Part shown: positions 10,230-20,824 of the stretch, piece after piece
Layout: the number at the start of each line of letters is the position of its first letter
Position numbering within the stretch: the stretch's first letter is position 1
Source: Steinernema hermaphroditum
Lineage: Eukaryota > Nematoda > Chromadorea > Rhabditida > Steinernematidae
Assembly: GCA_030435675.1 (NCBI GenBank)
Contig: CM059622.1
Span: forward strand, 14,756,001-14,820,000
Length of the DNA: 64,000 nucleotides
Direction: 5' to 3'
Translations under genes and position numbers: made by a program
The notes under the pieces: generated by a model
Database searches by the model: none
The model's input: the letters and a program-made list of their open reading frames with translations, nothing else
What the model was told of the DNA's origin: nothing

Positions 10230-10764
10230 CTGAAGCGACATTGATCGATAAGCGAATGGACGAAATGGTAAATATTGACGTGTCTGCCAGAACTATTAAT
10301 GGACACGTGGAAATGTGTCAATAGAACATTTCAACGGTGCGAATCAATGTGTTGGCAAATAAGCGCATCGAAAGGGCACAAACTGGCTAGTGATTGTGGA
10401 TGGAGGCGCGACTGAATATTGAGCCAATCTGTGCGCAGACAGTGACATGAATCACCAGATCTGAGGAGGACGATCTTCCGCGTCTGTCTGTCGGCACTTT
10501 AGTCATCGATCGATGAATATTCTCGGCGGGCGCTATTGTGTGTGCTTGCCGATGTTTTGACTGCTTATCGCCACGTCTCGCTGAGGGTTGCAAATCGTTG
10601 TCTGTTGCCCAACTCGAAGCATATTTCAGCACTACACATTTTTTTTTTGATTGAATCACCTTCCTCTTCTTTTGACTTCTCATCTTCTCATTAACTCTTT
10701 TACAGATCCACAAGCTTCATTACGATCTTTTGCGATCCCAAACCCCTATGTCACCCTGTATATC
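10230..10764. other. Intergenic
   Basis: No gene, tRNA or repeat recognised between GNA1 and duplication unit B. Confidence 0.4.
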
Positions 10765-10843
10765 GTTGAGTCGGACATGAAATGAATGCTGATCTGTTTA
10801 TTTTCGCCATTTAGAGGAAAAGACGAATAGAAGAACGATGAAA

Positions 10844-11734
10844 TTACTGGCGGTTGACGAAGACAGCCGAGCGAGGAGGGCACGGGCAGTAGGCAGCGTC
10901 GTGGCCAGGGATTCCAGGGCCTCCAGGTCCTCCAGGAGTTCCGTCGACTCCAGGGGCGCCGGGAACTCCAGCAGGACCGGCGGGTCCTTCGGGTCCAGCA
11001 GCTCCAGGGGCGCCGTTCTGTCCAGGGGCACCGGGGGCGCCAGCGGGTCCAGCAACTCCAGGGGCTCCGGCGATTCCGGGCTTTCCTTTGCCGCGTTGTC
11101 CGTCCTGACCGGGGGCGCCAGGCTGACCGTTCTGTCCAGGGGCTCCGGGGGTTCCAGCGTCGCCGGCGGGTCCAGCAGCTCCGGGTTGTCCGTTCTGACC
11201 AGGGGCGCCAGAGCTTCCGGGGCGGCCGTCGGGACCGGCAGGGCCAGCGGGTCCGTCGGGTCCCTGGGGTCCGGGAGGACCAGCGGGGCACTGGACGCAT
11301 TTTCCGTCGTGGGGTTTGCAGGTGACGGGGGCGTAGGTGGCGACGTTGTCCTCACCACGAGGTCCGGGGGCGCCGGGAGTTCCATCCTGTCCGGGCTGGC
11401 CAGGGGGTCCGGGAGGACCGGGCGGGCACGTGGGCTTGACGGGCTCGCACTGGCACCAGGCGGGGAGTCCGTTGAAGTTCTGACGCTTCTGGCGGAAGAT
11501 GCTGTTGAAGGGGTTCTCGCGGGGCTTGGTGGGAGGAGTGACGGAGAGTTGGATGTCCATCATGTGGGTCCATGCGCTGTCCGTCTCCACGCGGAACACC
11601 TGCACGCCGTCGATCACCTCGTCGTGAACCTCGCTGATGGTGGAGTAGAGCGAGGGGATCACTATGAGACAGGCCACGATGGCCATCGTGGAGCAGGCCG
11701 ACGCCACACCGACGAGGAACTTCTCTTCGAACAT
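10844..11734 (-). CDS. Cuticle collagen, copy 3
   Basis: Intronless 296-aa collagen, nearly identical to copy 2 over its whole length. It has the signal-anchor segment, the RQKRQ cleavage motif, paired cysteine clusters, the Gly-X-Y domain and the [15 protein letters not shown] tail. A TATA box is at 11778-11784 and the minus-strand AATAAA at 10798-10803. Because promoter and 3' flank are duplicated too, its expression should match copy 2 unless outer enhancers differ. Confidence 0.95.
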   Translation of the reverse strand: MFEEKFLVGVASACSTMAIVACLIVIPSLYSTISEVHDEVIDGVQVFRVETDSAWTHMMDIQLSVTPPTKPRENPFNSIFRQKRQNFNGLPAWCQCEPVKPTCPPGPPGPPGQPGQDGTPGAPGPRGEDNVATYAPVTCKPHDGKCVQCPAGPPGPQGPDGPAGPAGPDGRPGSSGAPGQNGQPGAAGPAGDAGTPGAPGQNGQPGAPGQDGQRGKGKPGIAGAPGVAGPAGAPGAPGQNGAPGAAGPEGPAGPAGVPGAPGVDGTPGGPGGPGIPGHDAAYCPCPPRSAVFVNRQ

Positions 11735-11777
11735 GCTGGAGAATGTCTTCTTCGACTGACTGCTCACTTACTTGCAC

Positions 11778-11784
11778 TTTTATA
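11778..11784 (-). promoter_or_regulatory. TATA box of collagen copy 3
   Basis: TATAAAA in the same position and context as in copy 2. Confidence 0.75.
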
Positions 11785-12115
11785 ACGTTCACGGCATGGG
11801 TAAACTGGTTTCTCAAGGCTGCAAAAAGGGTTCATGGGCGTGGAACTAACAGGATTAATGAAGGCGAGTGGGAAATTACGCGAAATGAGTAACTGATGGG
11901 GTGTTCGGTGCATTCGCTGATGTTTACGCGCTTCTTTTCCGAGTGGCCTTGAATGCCTTGGATGCCATAGGGAACAAGGTACAAAACCGTAACGCTTGCT
12001 GTAAAAATGCAGAAAAGAAACCCTTTTCCGTCCCTCTTCCACATTGATCGCCGAGTGAAGGCAACTTGAACCCTTTGGACTCAGTGCGTCATCGGAGATA
12101 ATTTTCCGGAATTGA

Positions 12116-12547
12116 CTTTATCTGCCCTTAACTGCTTAAAGAGACTGAGTAAACGATGTCGACCGACTCATATTTTCTCCCATAAACGCCTCATTCTATT
12201 CCCGTTCAGGGCTCATTCCTTTCTCAGTCCGAGCCTCATCCATTGATCCGTTCATGCCCTATCTCATCCCCATGCCGACCAATTCATGGAACAACTATTA
12301 GGAGCACATTAGACAGGGAAAACTCTCTTCCGCCATGTGCAAAGATCTTCAGATTCCTAGATGATGCTCAGAAGCTTTCGTGATGTTCGCTTTATGGTAG
12401 CCGAGTACATCAAGAAGAAGGTCAATCTCCCTCATTAGATGTATTCTGATCAGAGATGCCAACCAAAAAAATAAAGCTTTTTGGTGCTGTGCGCTTTCTG
12501 GGAGCGCAGGCAGAGGTTTAACCAGGTGATTTTATTGCAAAAACATC
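12116..12547. other. Intergenic
   Basis: AT-rich, no gene recognised. It ends at the stop codon of the colmedin gene. Confidence 0.4.
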
Positions 12548-15027
12548 TTATCTCGCGCGCCATGACAATCTGGCGGGCAAGGTCAACAAGTAGCCATGGT
12601 CATAAATATACACTCGCTTATCGTAAGGGTTGTAGGACATCATGTTTGCATCCTTGTACAGGTTCACCCATTTGATGTTCGGCTGGCGGTATTTGTCTCT
12701 GTAGAAGTCGTAGGCGATTGTAATCTCCGACTTCAGATCAAACGCACTTCGGACCTAAATCACTCTGCATTCCTGCACAGCTTGAGCCGCAAATACCAGA
12801 TAGAGCACACCACAAGCGACAAATCCATTTCCCACTTCTGTGTGGTTGATCATCGTGAGATTCCACGTTTCGTACATGGTCAGGTTGTTGATATCCAGCT
12901 TGATAACCGACAGAAAGGGTTCCTTTTCGTAGTGAAACATCACCCAAAGGGCGTTTTCGTCAACGGCCAAGTCGAAGTAGCTCATGGACATGTTATAGGT
13001 GTACTGTAATGTGATTAGCCCCTTGAATTGCGGCGCTTACATGATCGTCTCGGAAGTCGGCGCCTCGAATGGTCACTTCGTCGTAGCGCTTTGAGTGAAG
13101 CTCGTATTTGGCGATCTTAGGGGTGTTCGCTCTGTGATAGTAGAACGATCCATTGAAGAAGACAGAGTTTGTGCCGTCGTAGCGATAAGGAAGGCGATGC
13201 CTAAGATTACTGTAGGATCAGGCTGAAGAGAAATTTGCCCCACTTGACCCCTAGATTCTGTCGTCTCAGACTGGCTTCGTCGTCGTATTCATATACGTAA
13301 TCACCAGTGAAGTGCGGTGTCATCCAACGTTTTTGCATGTCCTAGACATGTTGTAGCTTGAGTTGTAGTTCCATAAGTAATACCTTTCCAGATCTGGGAT
13401 AAGCATCGCGCATCCAAGCACCATAGAACGTATTGGAGTGGGCGTGAAAGACTGGCTTGCCAACATCCTCCAAGAAACAGTCTAAATGATGAGAGGATGT
13501 CAGGGTTGAAAAGAGATACAGAGCTTACGAGCAGTGACACCTTCAATATAGGCGATTTCTGTGCTCGTTGGAATTTCAGGCTCATAGGTTACGGTGTAGT
13601 TGGTCAGGCACACTTTGATACAGTCGTCGATATCCGTTCCGTTTAGAAGCATCTGAAATATGGAACTAGGACTTCTTATTGTGATTAGTCCTTGTGTGGC
13701 GATTAAAATAGTTTGATGGTGACTTAGCGACGAAATGCAAAAAAAAATAAAACATTTGCATCGGCCGGGAATCGAACCCGGGCCGCCCGCGTGGCAGGCG
13801 AGCATTCTACCACTGAACCACCGATGCTTGCCCTAATCTCCACACGAAAGTGCTTAGATTGCGACTATCCGCAAAGGATATCAGTCTATAGAAAGACAAG
13901 AAGTAACGAGGCCGAAGAAGCCTAAGCCAACATGCTCTACAGGTGCTATCTGTGTCTATCTGTGCTTTATAAACGAGGGAGACACATCCGACCGGTTGGA
14001 GGATTCTACAGTGCGTCTGTGATGTAATGGTCAGCATGGTTGCCTTCCAAGCAATCGACAGGGGTTCGATTCCCCTCAGACGCATATCTCTTTTTTTATT
14101 TTTCAAATTGTAAAATTTTTTTTTGTTTTAATGGAGTAGATTACTATTTTGTAAAATGAAAGATCTGATCCGTTTAGCTGTATTGCAGATATTTACCAAT
14201 TGCTTTTTTACCGTTTCATTCCGTACCTGTTCCAAGATGATTGGCAAGTTTTCTCTCAAATTGTAGCGCGGTCCACTGATTCCGTCAGCCGAGAATTCAC
14301 TCGGACACTGCATCGTCTCCAGTTTGGGGCACTCGAGTCGTTCGGTCTCGAACTCCGTCGCAATTGGACATTTCGGACAAATGGCGTCCTTGCCCGGGGC
14401 ACCAGGAGGTCCTTGAGGACCTTGTGGGCCGGGTATTCCCTGAAGTCCCTCTCGACCAGGAGGACCGTGATGACCAGCATTACTGCAAAACATTGCTAGA
14501 CATAGCGTGGAGACAGGATATAAAGTCGAGACATATCCTAGCCGACTTGCGCTCCAAGCACGCGTCTGTGGTGTAATGGTCAGCATGGTTGCCTTCCAAG
14601 CAATCGACAGGGGTTCGATTCCCCTCAGACGCATAATTTTTCCTTTTCTTACCCTGCCGGACCAGGTGGTCCGGGTGGACCTGGGAGTCCTCTTTCGGTG
14701 CTGGAGACGTCTGTACAATACTGGTGAATGTCCAAACATCTTTCCAGGAGTTCGCCCATCTACAAGAGCTTTCAGAGTGCCTTAAATGTGTCCAACCTTA
14801 ATCTTGGATAATGACTGCATCCAAAGGTCATTTTTGGTCACATTGAGGACAGAAGCCACAGACGATCTCTTCTGTCTGACGACCGTCTGCTCACATGGCG
14901 CCTCCTCTATGCTTATAATCCTCCAGTGAATGTCGGCAAAGGCGGCGAATGTGCAAAAGAGAAGGATCGCCTGGGCCCATTCACACCTTCGAACCTTCTT
15001 GCGGAGAACCTCTTCGTCGTCTTCCAT
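12548..15027 (-). CDS. Colmedin: type II membrane collagen with olfactomedin domain (UNC-122/COF-2/gliomedin family)
   Basis: Nine minus-strand exons join in frame to 495 aa: 14797-15027, 14653-14759, 14227-14482, 13529-13652, 13384-13481, 13244-13341, 13041-13200, 12797-13003 and 12548-12754. The order is a short cytoplasmic start (MEDDEEVLRKKVRRCEW), one transmembrane segment (about residues 15-33), a furin-type site (VVRQKRSS), short Gly-X-Y blocks, a cysteine region (CPKCP, ECPKLETMQCP) and a C-terminal olfactomedin domain. The olfactomedin domain is recognised by GKPVFHAHSNTFYGAWMRD, VFFNGSFYYHRA, MSYFDLAVDENALWV, NGFVACGVLYL and YDFYRDKY..MMSYNP. This combination defines colmedins, which act at neuromuscular or glial cell surfaces. 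Two large introns hold three tRNA-Gly genes; the other introns are 37-47 nt. The 13201-13243 donor (GTGGGG) is weak but required by frame. A TTTCAG acceptor lies 10 nt before the ATG. Confidence 0.9.
13757..13827 (-). tRNA. tRNA-Gly(GCC)
   Basis: 71-nt cloverleaf on the minus strand: acceptor GCATCGG/CCGATGC, anticodon loop with GCC, T-loop TTCGATT. It lies in a colmedin intron and is the left half of a divergent Gly-Gly cassette with 14013-14084. Confidence 0.95.
14013..14084 (+). tRNA. tRNA-Gly(UCC)
   Basis: 72 nt, acceptor GCGTCTG/CAGACGC, anticodon TCC in loop CTTCCAA. One substitution against its sister copies (GTGATG for GTGGTG). It lies in the same colmedin intron as 13757-13827, antisense to the gene. 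Confidence 0.93.
14562..14633 (+). tRNA. tRNA-Gly(UCC)
   Basis: Intact 72-nt tRNA inside the colmedin intron 14483-14652, antisense to the host gene. No Gly(GCC) partner is adjacent. The homologous arrangement tRNA-plus-colmedin sequence recurs in decayed form at 22.5-22.8 kb. Confidence 0.95.
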
Positions 15028-15207
15028 CGGTCGCCACCTGAAAGCACTTGTAATCTTCTAATCCCACGTAGTAATAGCGGCGGTCAAAGGGGCCGACGGT
15101 GACGCGTTGCGCAACGCGAATCGGCAGCGATTGTGTTTATAGGCTTACGGGAAAGGACATTCGATATTGTTTATCATCATGCGCTACTATGTACAATTCA
15201 CGGAGAG

Positions 15208-16819
15208 TCAAACTAGCGTGCTGAGGCTCTTGTATTCGCCGGTGACAGGGTCGACGTCGGTCTGCGTTGTGGTGAAGTCCAGCTGGCACCACGAGAAGAT
15301 CGCGTGGAAGAAGGCTATGGAACAGAGGATGAAAGCGCCGACGCCGACGGATATGGCGAAACCCTTCGCGTACAGGCACAAATTGCCGGGGATTGAGATC
15401 ACGGATGCGATGCACACTAAACAATGCTCCCAAAGTCATCGGTCAATGGAAGACAGAGCTTACCAGCTATGAAAGCGATGATGCATATAGCCCACAGGCC
15501 ATATGTAATGATTCGTAGTAGTCGAGTGGACTTGATGTACCTCAAGAGCCTGAAAATGTGGATAAAACGAGTGTAAGCTTGGATACAGGGATGTTCGTTT
15601 CCCCATCAAATCTGAGTACAATGTTGGTTGGAGTTTCTTTCATTTCTAAGCCTGACAAACCGGTCTCACTAACGGACAGTTATTTTACCAATATACACTG
15701 CAGTAATATTCCATAACAAAAGACCGTCGTGAGTCGATTAAGATAGTTTGATGATGACTTAGCAGAAAAATGTAAAAAAAGAAAAAGATTTGCATCGGCA
15801 GGGAATCGAACCCGGGCCGCCCGCGTGGCAGGCGAGCATTCTACCACTGAACCACCGATGCCCGTCCTCACCGCCCTATGGACAGTGGTGAAATTGCGAC
15901 TGTCCGCAGAAAATATGCAGAAAAACAAAACATGTCCGAGTCGACTCGCCCTGCAGAAACCCTGCAGGCGCATTTCTCTGCCCCGCAAGGGAGACAGACA
16001 CATTCGAGTCGACTCGCACCCCGGAGACGCGTCTGTGGTGTAATGGTCAGCATGGTTGCCTTCCAAGCAATCGACAGTGGTTCGATTCCCCTCAGACGCA
16101 TGAATTTTTTTTCTTCGCCTCTCTTTTCCGCTTCGTCATCTCACCTACGCATTAGTCAAAATTCGTTTAACACCTCATAAATCACGTTGGCAGCTAATCA
16201 GTCAACTTACTGAGTGAACGCCTTTGGGTCGGCCTTCAGCACTTTGAGGAGAAAGAACAGTTGCGATCCGGATACAAAAAAGACGCAGATTGACGTGAGT
16301 ACCGTAACGATGCAGATCGATATTGACGATTCCCAGATGATCATATCGCCGTTGAGACCAAAGAGCGTTTTGTTGGCCATGGAAGGCATTTCCAATTTGA
16401 GCTTATCGATGCGATTAAGGCCGAGAAAAACAAAAAATGCGCTGAATGCGCACATGAAGGCGAACATTTGAATGGCGTATCTCATCTGAAACAATATTAG
16501 GGGCAATATTAGGGCTGCTGTCACAAGTCCCTTACCCTAGCCAGCTCAAGCGCATGACTGTTACGCATGAAATGCGTAAAGTGAGGCATGAAGACGGGGG
16601 ACTTCGTGGTGAGAGGCTCCTTCTTAGGAAGTGCCGGAGCCTGCGAGGTGACATTTGTTCGTCGAGAGATCGGCGACGACATCGAGTCGAACTGAAATGC
16701 TCTCCGGTGAGCCGAGTCGTGGCATAATTTATGGGGTTTACCTGATTGTAGGGCAAGTAATAATTCCCGACGCCCTGTGGCGTGGCAGCGGAAACGGACT
16801 GTATCGACTGCGGTGTCAT
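15208..16819 (-). CDS. Four-transmembrane protein, unassigned
   Basis: Minus-strand exons 16742-16819, 16536-16691, 16211-16485, 15464-15549 and 15208-15416 join in frame to 267 aa from ATG 16819. Introns are 50, 50, 661 and 47 nt with GTAAAC/GTAAGG/GTAAGT/GTAAGC donors. A Ser/Pro/Thr-rich cytoplasmic N-terminus is followed by four hydrophobic segments (IQMFAFMCAFSAFFVFLGL; SICIVTVLTSICVFFVSG; IITYGLWAICIIAFIAVCI; FAISVGVGAFILCSIAFF) and a short tail ending GEYKSLSTLV. A glycosylation site (NKT) lies in the first extracellular loop. The topology resembles tetraspan or MARVEL-type proteins, but no signature motif is seen. The frame is open upstream of the chosen ATG, so a further 5' exon is possible. 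The large intron holds a tRNA-Gly pair. Confidence 0.7.
15791..15861 (-). tRNA. tRNA-Gly(GCC), T-stem variant
   Basis: 71 nt. Identical to other Gly(GCC) copies except for one base in the T-stem (GGCAGGG where others have GGCCGGG), which creates a mismatch. It lies in the 661-nt intron of the four-TM gene. Confidence 0.88.
16029..16100 (+). tRNA. tRNA-Gly(UCC), T-stem variant
   Basis: 72 nt. One T-stem substitution (CAGTGG for CAGGGG) against the sister copies. Divergent partner of 15791-15861 in the same intron. Confidence 0.87.
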
Positions 16820-17180
16820 GGGGGCGTATCCATGCGTGAAATCAGTGATGGGATCACTGGAAGTAACAGGCGTGCTGCGGCGATGTATGCAAATGGCGAG
16901 TGAGTGATAAGATCGCGGACGCGATGCGCGTTCTCCTAACGACAAACAGAACCTTTTGGGGAGGGGAGGCCGGAGAGAGGGAACGATAAGTTAAGTGCGC
17001 GAATGGTGGGAGAGAGGCCAGAGGTTGGAGGCCATGGATAGAGGGAGGAGATAAGAGAATTTAGGGGATTAGTGTATCCAGGTATTAATTGCCCGCTTAT
17101 ATCATCCTGAAGAGAGACAAAGGCCTGTAAGAAGAGTAAAGGAAAAATGAAAAACAAACCAAAATCATTAAAGAAGAATA

Positions 17181-17252
17181 TGCGTCTGAGGGGAATGGAA
17201 CCCCTGTCGATTGCTTGGAAGGCAACCATGCTGACCATTACACCACAGACGC
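17181..17252 (-). tRNA. tRNA-Gly(UCC), T-loop variant
   Basis: 72 nt on the minus strand; the T-loop reads TTCCATT where other copies have TTCGATT. It pairs with 17351-17421 as a cassette in the opposite orientation to the others. Confidence 0.88.
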
Positions 17253-17350
17253 GCGTATGGAGGGCGAGTCGGCTCGGATATGCCTCACCGGAACGCCATC
17301 CTGTCATCATCCATGGTCACACCAACAAAACCTTATCGCCCTGCGATCGA

Positions 17351-17421
17351 GCATCGGTGGTTCAGTGGTAGAATGCTCGCCTGCCACGCGGGCGGCCCGG
17401 GTTCGATTCCCGGCCGATGCA
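17351..17421 (+). tRNA. tRNA-Gly(GCC)
   Basis: Intact 71-nt copy. The divergent partner of 17181-17252. Confidence 0.95.
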
Positions 17422-18398
17422 AACCTTTTGACTTCGACTTTTTTGTTGCTAAGTGATCCTCATTTTTGCTTTTTCTGTAAAGTTGCAAAAGAATACAAAA
17501 ATGGCCAATAACACAATTCCTTTCCTTCCCCATTTTATGCCTTTTTTCGCACCCACAGAGGCCATAAACATCCGCTCAAGCCATAAAACTGGATCGAAAT
17601 TCTATCGTCGAGATGGTCGACTTCGTTCCCACGTCAGCACTTATGATATCTTTCGAATTCGCACTCGGACCCACACGAGAAATAGATATTCTTCTCACGG
17701 CTTCAAGTAGCTCGACGAGCTTTGAATAAAACCGATTCCGAATATATCCTAGAAGACAGGGAAAACGAATGTAAATATCTGAAGCTGAAAGCTTTCATGG
17801 CGACCGACAGAACACATTAATGCCGTGATATCTGCACTCGCCCACTTTTGAGATTTCCGCTATTATCACCTTGAAAGCAACGTAAGTGCTAATCTCTCAT
17901 GTCTCTCAAGCCCCAATCCAAACATCCGCCACCTCATAGCAGGTGTTGGACCGCTTCGTCACCGCTTCTACAAGCAAACAAACACGGGAGTTTGTGGAAA
18001 CAAAAGAGATGTAAGCGGAGACGGACACGCCAACAAATCATCGCTACACTCATCAATAATAAATCGCAACACCTCAGCCCGCCGGGGTTCTCTGGGACGT
18101 CTTCGGGGTGTAACAGACCTCCCCAAGACCCTCCTCCCCAACTCAGCGAAAGTGAAGTGACTTGACCAGCGCTCGATGGCCCTTGATTACCCAATCGGGG
18201 GGCGACGGCTTCGCGCCGTTGCGTCACATGTACATTGTTTTCGCGCGGTCATCGCGCGTCCACATAGCCACATGTGCAACTAATTGTATCAATTCGCGAC
18301 GTGCGCCTCCCCTAAACGTGCCGCCGCGGGCAATTCATTTGACTTCCGTCGAAATTAGTTTAAACACACACACATTTGACAACGCAAAAGCATTAGTG
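17422..18398. other. Intergenic
   Basis: No convincing exon. An 88-codon frame near 17.9-18.2 kb has low-complexity composition and no domain. Confidence 0.35.
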
Positions 18399-18633
18399 AT
18401 GTCCGCGGACGACGACGGCGCCATGTCGAGGCCCATGGCGGCGGAAATGCTGGCCGGGAGGAAGCGCAACTGTCCATTTGTTATGGTGGCGCTGCAGGTG
18501 TGAGAAATGGGTTTTTGAGCAGCGGCTGATCAAAGGTGGTGATAAAAGTGGGGTTCACACACCTTGATTTCTCGCATCTACTCTTTAGAGCGGGAGGATA
18601 TCAGCGGTCAGCTTCTGCTCAACCTGGTTGAAG
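18399..18633 (+). CDS. Possible first exons of an unassigned gene
   Basis: ATG 18399 opens 33 codons (MSADDDGAMSRPM..VMVALQ) that end at a GTGTGA donor at 18498. A CTCTTTAG acceptor precedes 18589, and a further 45-nt in-frame block ends at a GTATGA donor. The region is GC-rich like real exons here, but I could not extend it to a complete protein and recognise no domain. Confidence 0.25.
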
Positions 18634-18960
18634 GTATGACGAAGAGGATCTTTTGGTTCCCAGTGAAGAAAGGAGGCTGCAGTGATTATTAGTGTCATTG
18701 TTTGTGGTCAATTAAATGCTTAATTTAGCCCCTCACCATTCTAGATCTGGCCATAGGTGGACAGCTTGCACGTCGACTCTTCAGAATGGTTGAGTCGTAT
18801 CTCCGAACTTTTTCAAAATCCTGGAATCATAGACAGGAAGAGTTGCTCTTTCACGTTCTGACAGCAAAATATCATCAAAGATGTGGCTATCTTAAAAACC
18901 GTAAAAAACCTTATCGTTATGCAGCAGAATGTAGGCAATCACACATTAAAGTATGAGGTG

Positions 18961-19032
18961 TCCTCGGTAGTATAGTGGTGAGTATCCGCGCCTGTCACGT
19001 GCGAGACCCGGGTTCCATTCCCGGCCGGGGAG
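18961..19032 (+). tRNA. tRNA-Asp(GUC)
   Basis: 72 nt: acceptor TCCTCGG/CCGGGGA, anticodon GTC (CCTGTCACG), T-loop TTCCATT (others have TTCGATT). Unlike the other Asp genes here it has no Glu partner next to it. Confidence 0.92.
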
Positions 19033-20810
19033 TAATGTTTTTATCTAAGTATGTCCATTGTAAAGCCGGAATAATAACAGATATTGTAAACTGTGAGTCG
19101 AGCAAACGAAACAGCGGAACCTTATCCTAACCCTATCAGACTTATATCGACAGAGGAATTAGAGATAGAACGAACATATTGAAGATAAACACAATTATAT
19201 GGTCATTCGCCATTTTATTATCCACAAAAGAAGGATAGCAGGTGCTAGCGCTATACGGGCTCAATCGGACATGCAAAGAACAAATGGAATTGCCGTTTTT
19301 GTTTGCTCTCATCTCCATTTGCTCATTTGCAAATGCAAACAATTGAACGCCATTAGGTTGATTGGCCAATTTCCTGCTCTGCCCTTTAATCATCATAATG
19401 TGCTTTGATGCCCACACCGGTGAGCATCATTTAGTGATCTGATATAAAATGAATGATAAGTGACGACAGTCGTGGTTGTAGATTGTATTTAGTTTGTACT
19501 TCGATTTCCTTCTCCCGGTTCAATAAATTGATTATAGAAGGATGATCTGTCTATCCAACAAACACTGTAAACGATGATGCCCATATTGTCAAGCAGACCT
19601 TTATGGAATTAGTCCAATTCCCGTTATTTCACGCCGCACAAAATTGACTGACCTTGTCCGTCTGATATTGTTTGTCTGGCAAACAAGTTATTTTGGACTG
19701 GTTTACCTTAGGAACTAATTGGCCTAATGGCGATGTCCTTTCCAGATTGTGACGAAATTCACTTCGTTGACATAACCTGCAAGCTCAGAAGCTACTACAA
19801 CATGGATCAATTGGATATGATTAAACTGAAATATGCATCTTTCAAAATCGTGATCGAAAAAAAGAAGTTCTGAATTCTGAAAAGCCTCATCAGTCACGTC
19901 GACACAAAAAGAGCGACGTTCTTGGACGCAAATCGAAGAACGAACACAAGTAGGAGTAGAAAAAAACCAGTTGTCTCTTTCTCTTTCTTTTTGGCGTTCG
20001 CTGTAAGTCAATAATTGGAGTGCTTGAAGATTGACTCCAATTATGTGCATACTTCTAAGAGCTATAGTCAATTTTACTGCTCTAACTCTGGCCGGTCGGA
20101 TAACTGAATCATCTTCCTGGGCATTCATCAAAAACATTCCGGAAAGGATTCCGTTCAGACTTGGTGCCAATACGGAAAAGTTTGAGATCATCGTCTCTAT
20201 CATTCTGCTCAATGACTGCAAAGTTCCACCAGCCAGATGCGTCAGATTGACCCAGACAGTCAAGCTGAGTCATGCGTCTGGCGTCGCATCCTTCAGCCGG
20301 CCTCCAGACACCCCGCCCTGTCTGTGTTCTGTATATTTAAGTGACCGCTAGTATTCAATAAATAAGTTGAGATCACCGGTGGTCAACCAGTTGGATATGT
20401 ACTCGTTTCCACACAACAGTGTAGCCTATATTTGGTCATATGTCCGTTGTTTGACGAAATAGGACTTCCACCAGTTCTTGCCCTCGTTTTGTTACAATAT
20501 CCCTGTCAAAACAAGGTCTTAAATAAGGCGTTTTTTTAGAATTGACGCGCACGATATATATGTAGTGTTCTGTGGCTTTTTTCCTTTAAGATCATGATCT
20601 TTTCATTGGTGTATGGACTGGTAGAAAAAGTGCATTCTCTACTTTGTGCTTTGTGCTGGGTGCACTATCTGCCCGCATGGGAGAATACATGCGATCAATG
20701 AGTAGTCGGCCGCCGACCAGCGAGGTAGAGCGCCGACGCCGGCGCTTTGCTTTGTCATCATTTTTGGTCTTTCCCGCGATTGCCACTCTATTCCAATCAA
20801 AAGTGGCCGT
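19033..20810. other. Intergenic, with one ambiguous open frame
   Basis: A minus-strand frame of 179 codons (19724-20263) and an overlapping plus-strand frame of 106 codons (20031-20351) are both open. Neither has a recognisable domain or clear start, so neither is called as a gene. Confidence 0.35.
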
Positions 20811-20824
20811 TTCAGAACATTACA

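Larger units (their letters stand above)
10765..12115 (-). repeat. Duplication unit B (collagen copy 3 and its flanks)
   Basis: Near-identical copy of 5965-7320 in the same orientation, about 4.8 kb away. Coding region, 3' flank and upstream region are all included. Confidence 0.85.

Noticed and set aside
19724..20263. 179-codon minus-strand frame
   Set aside because: No ATG near the start, no domain, and an equally open frame overlaps on the plus strand. Kept only as a remark on the intergenic stretch.
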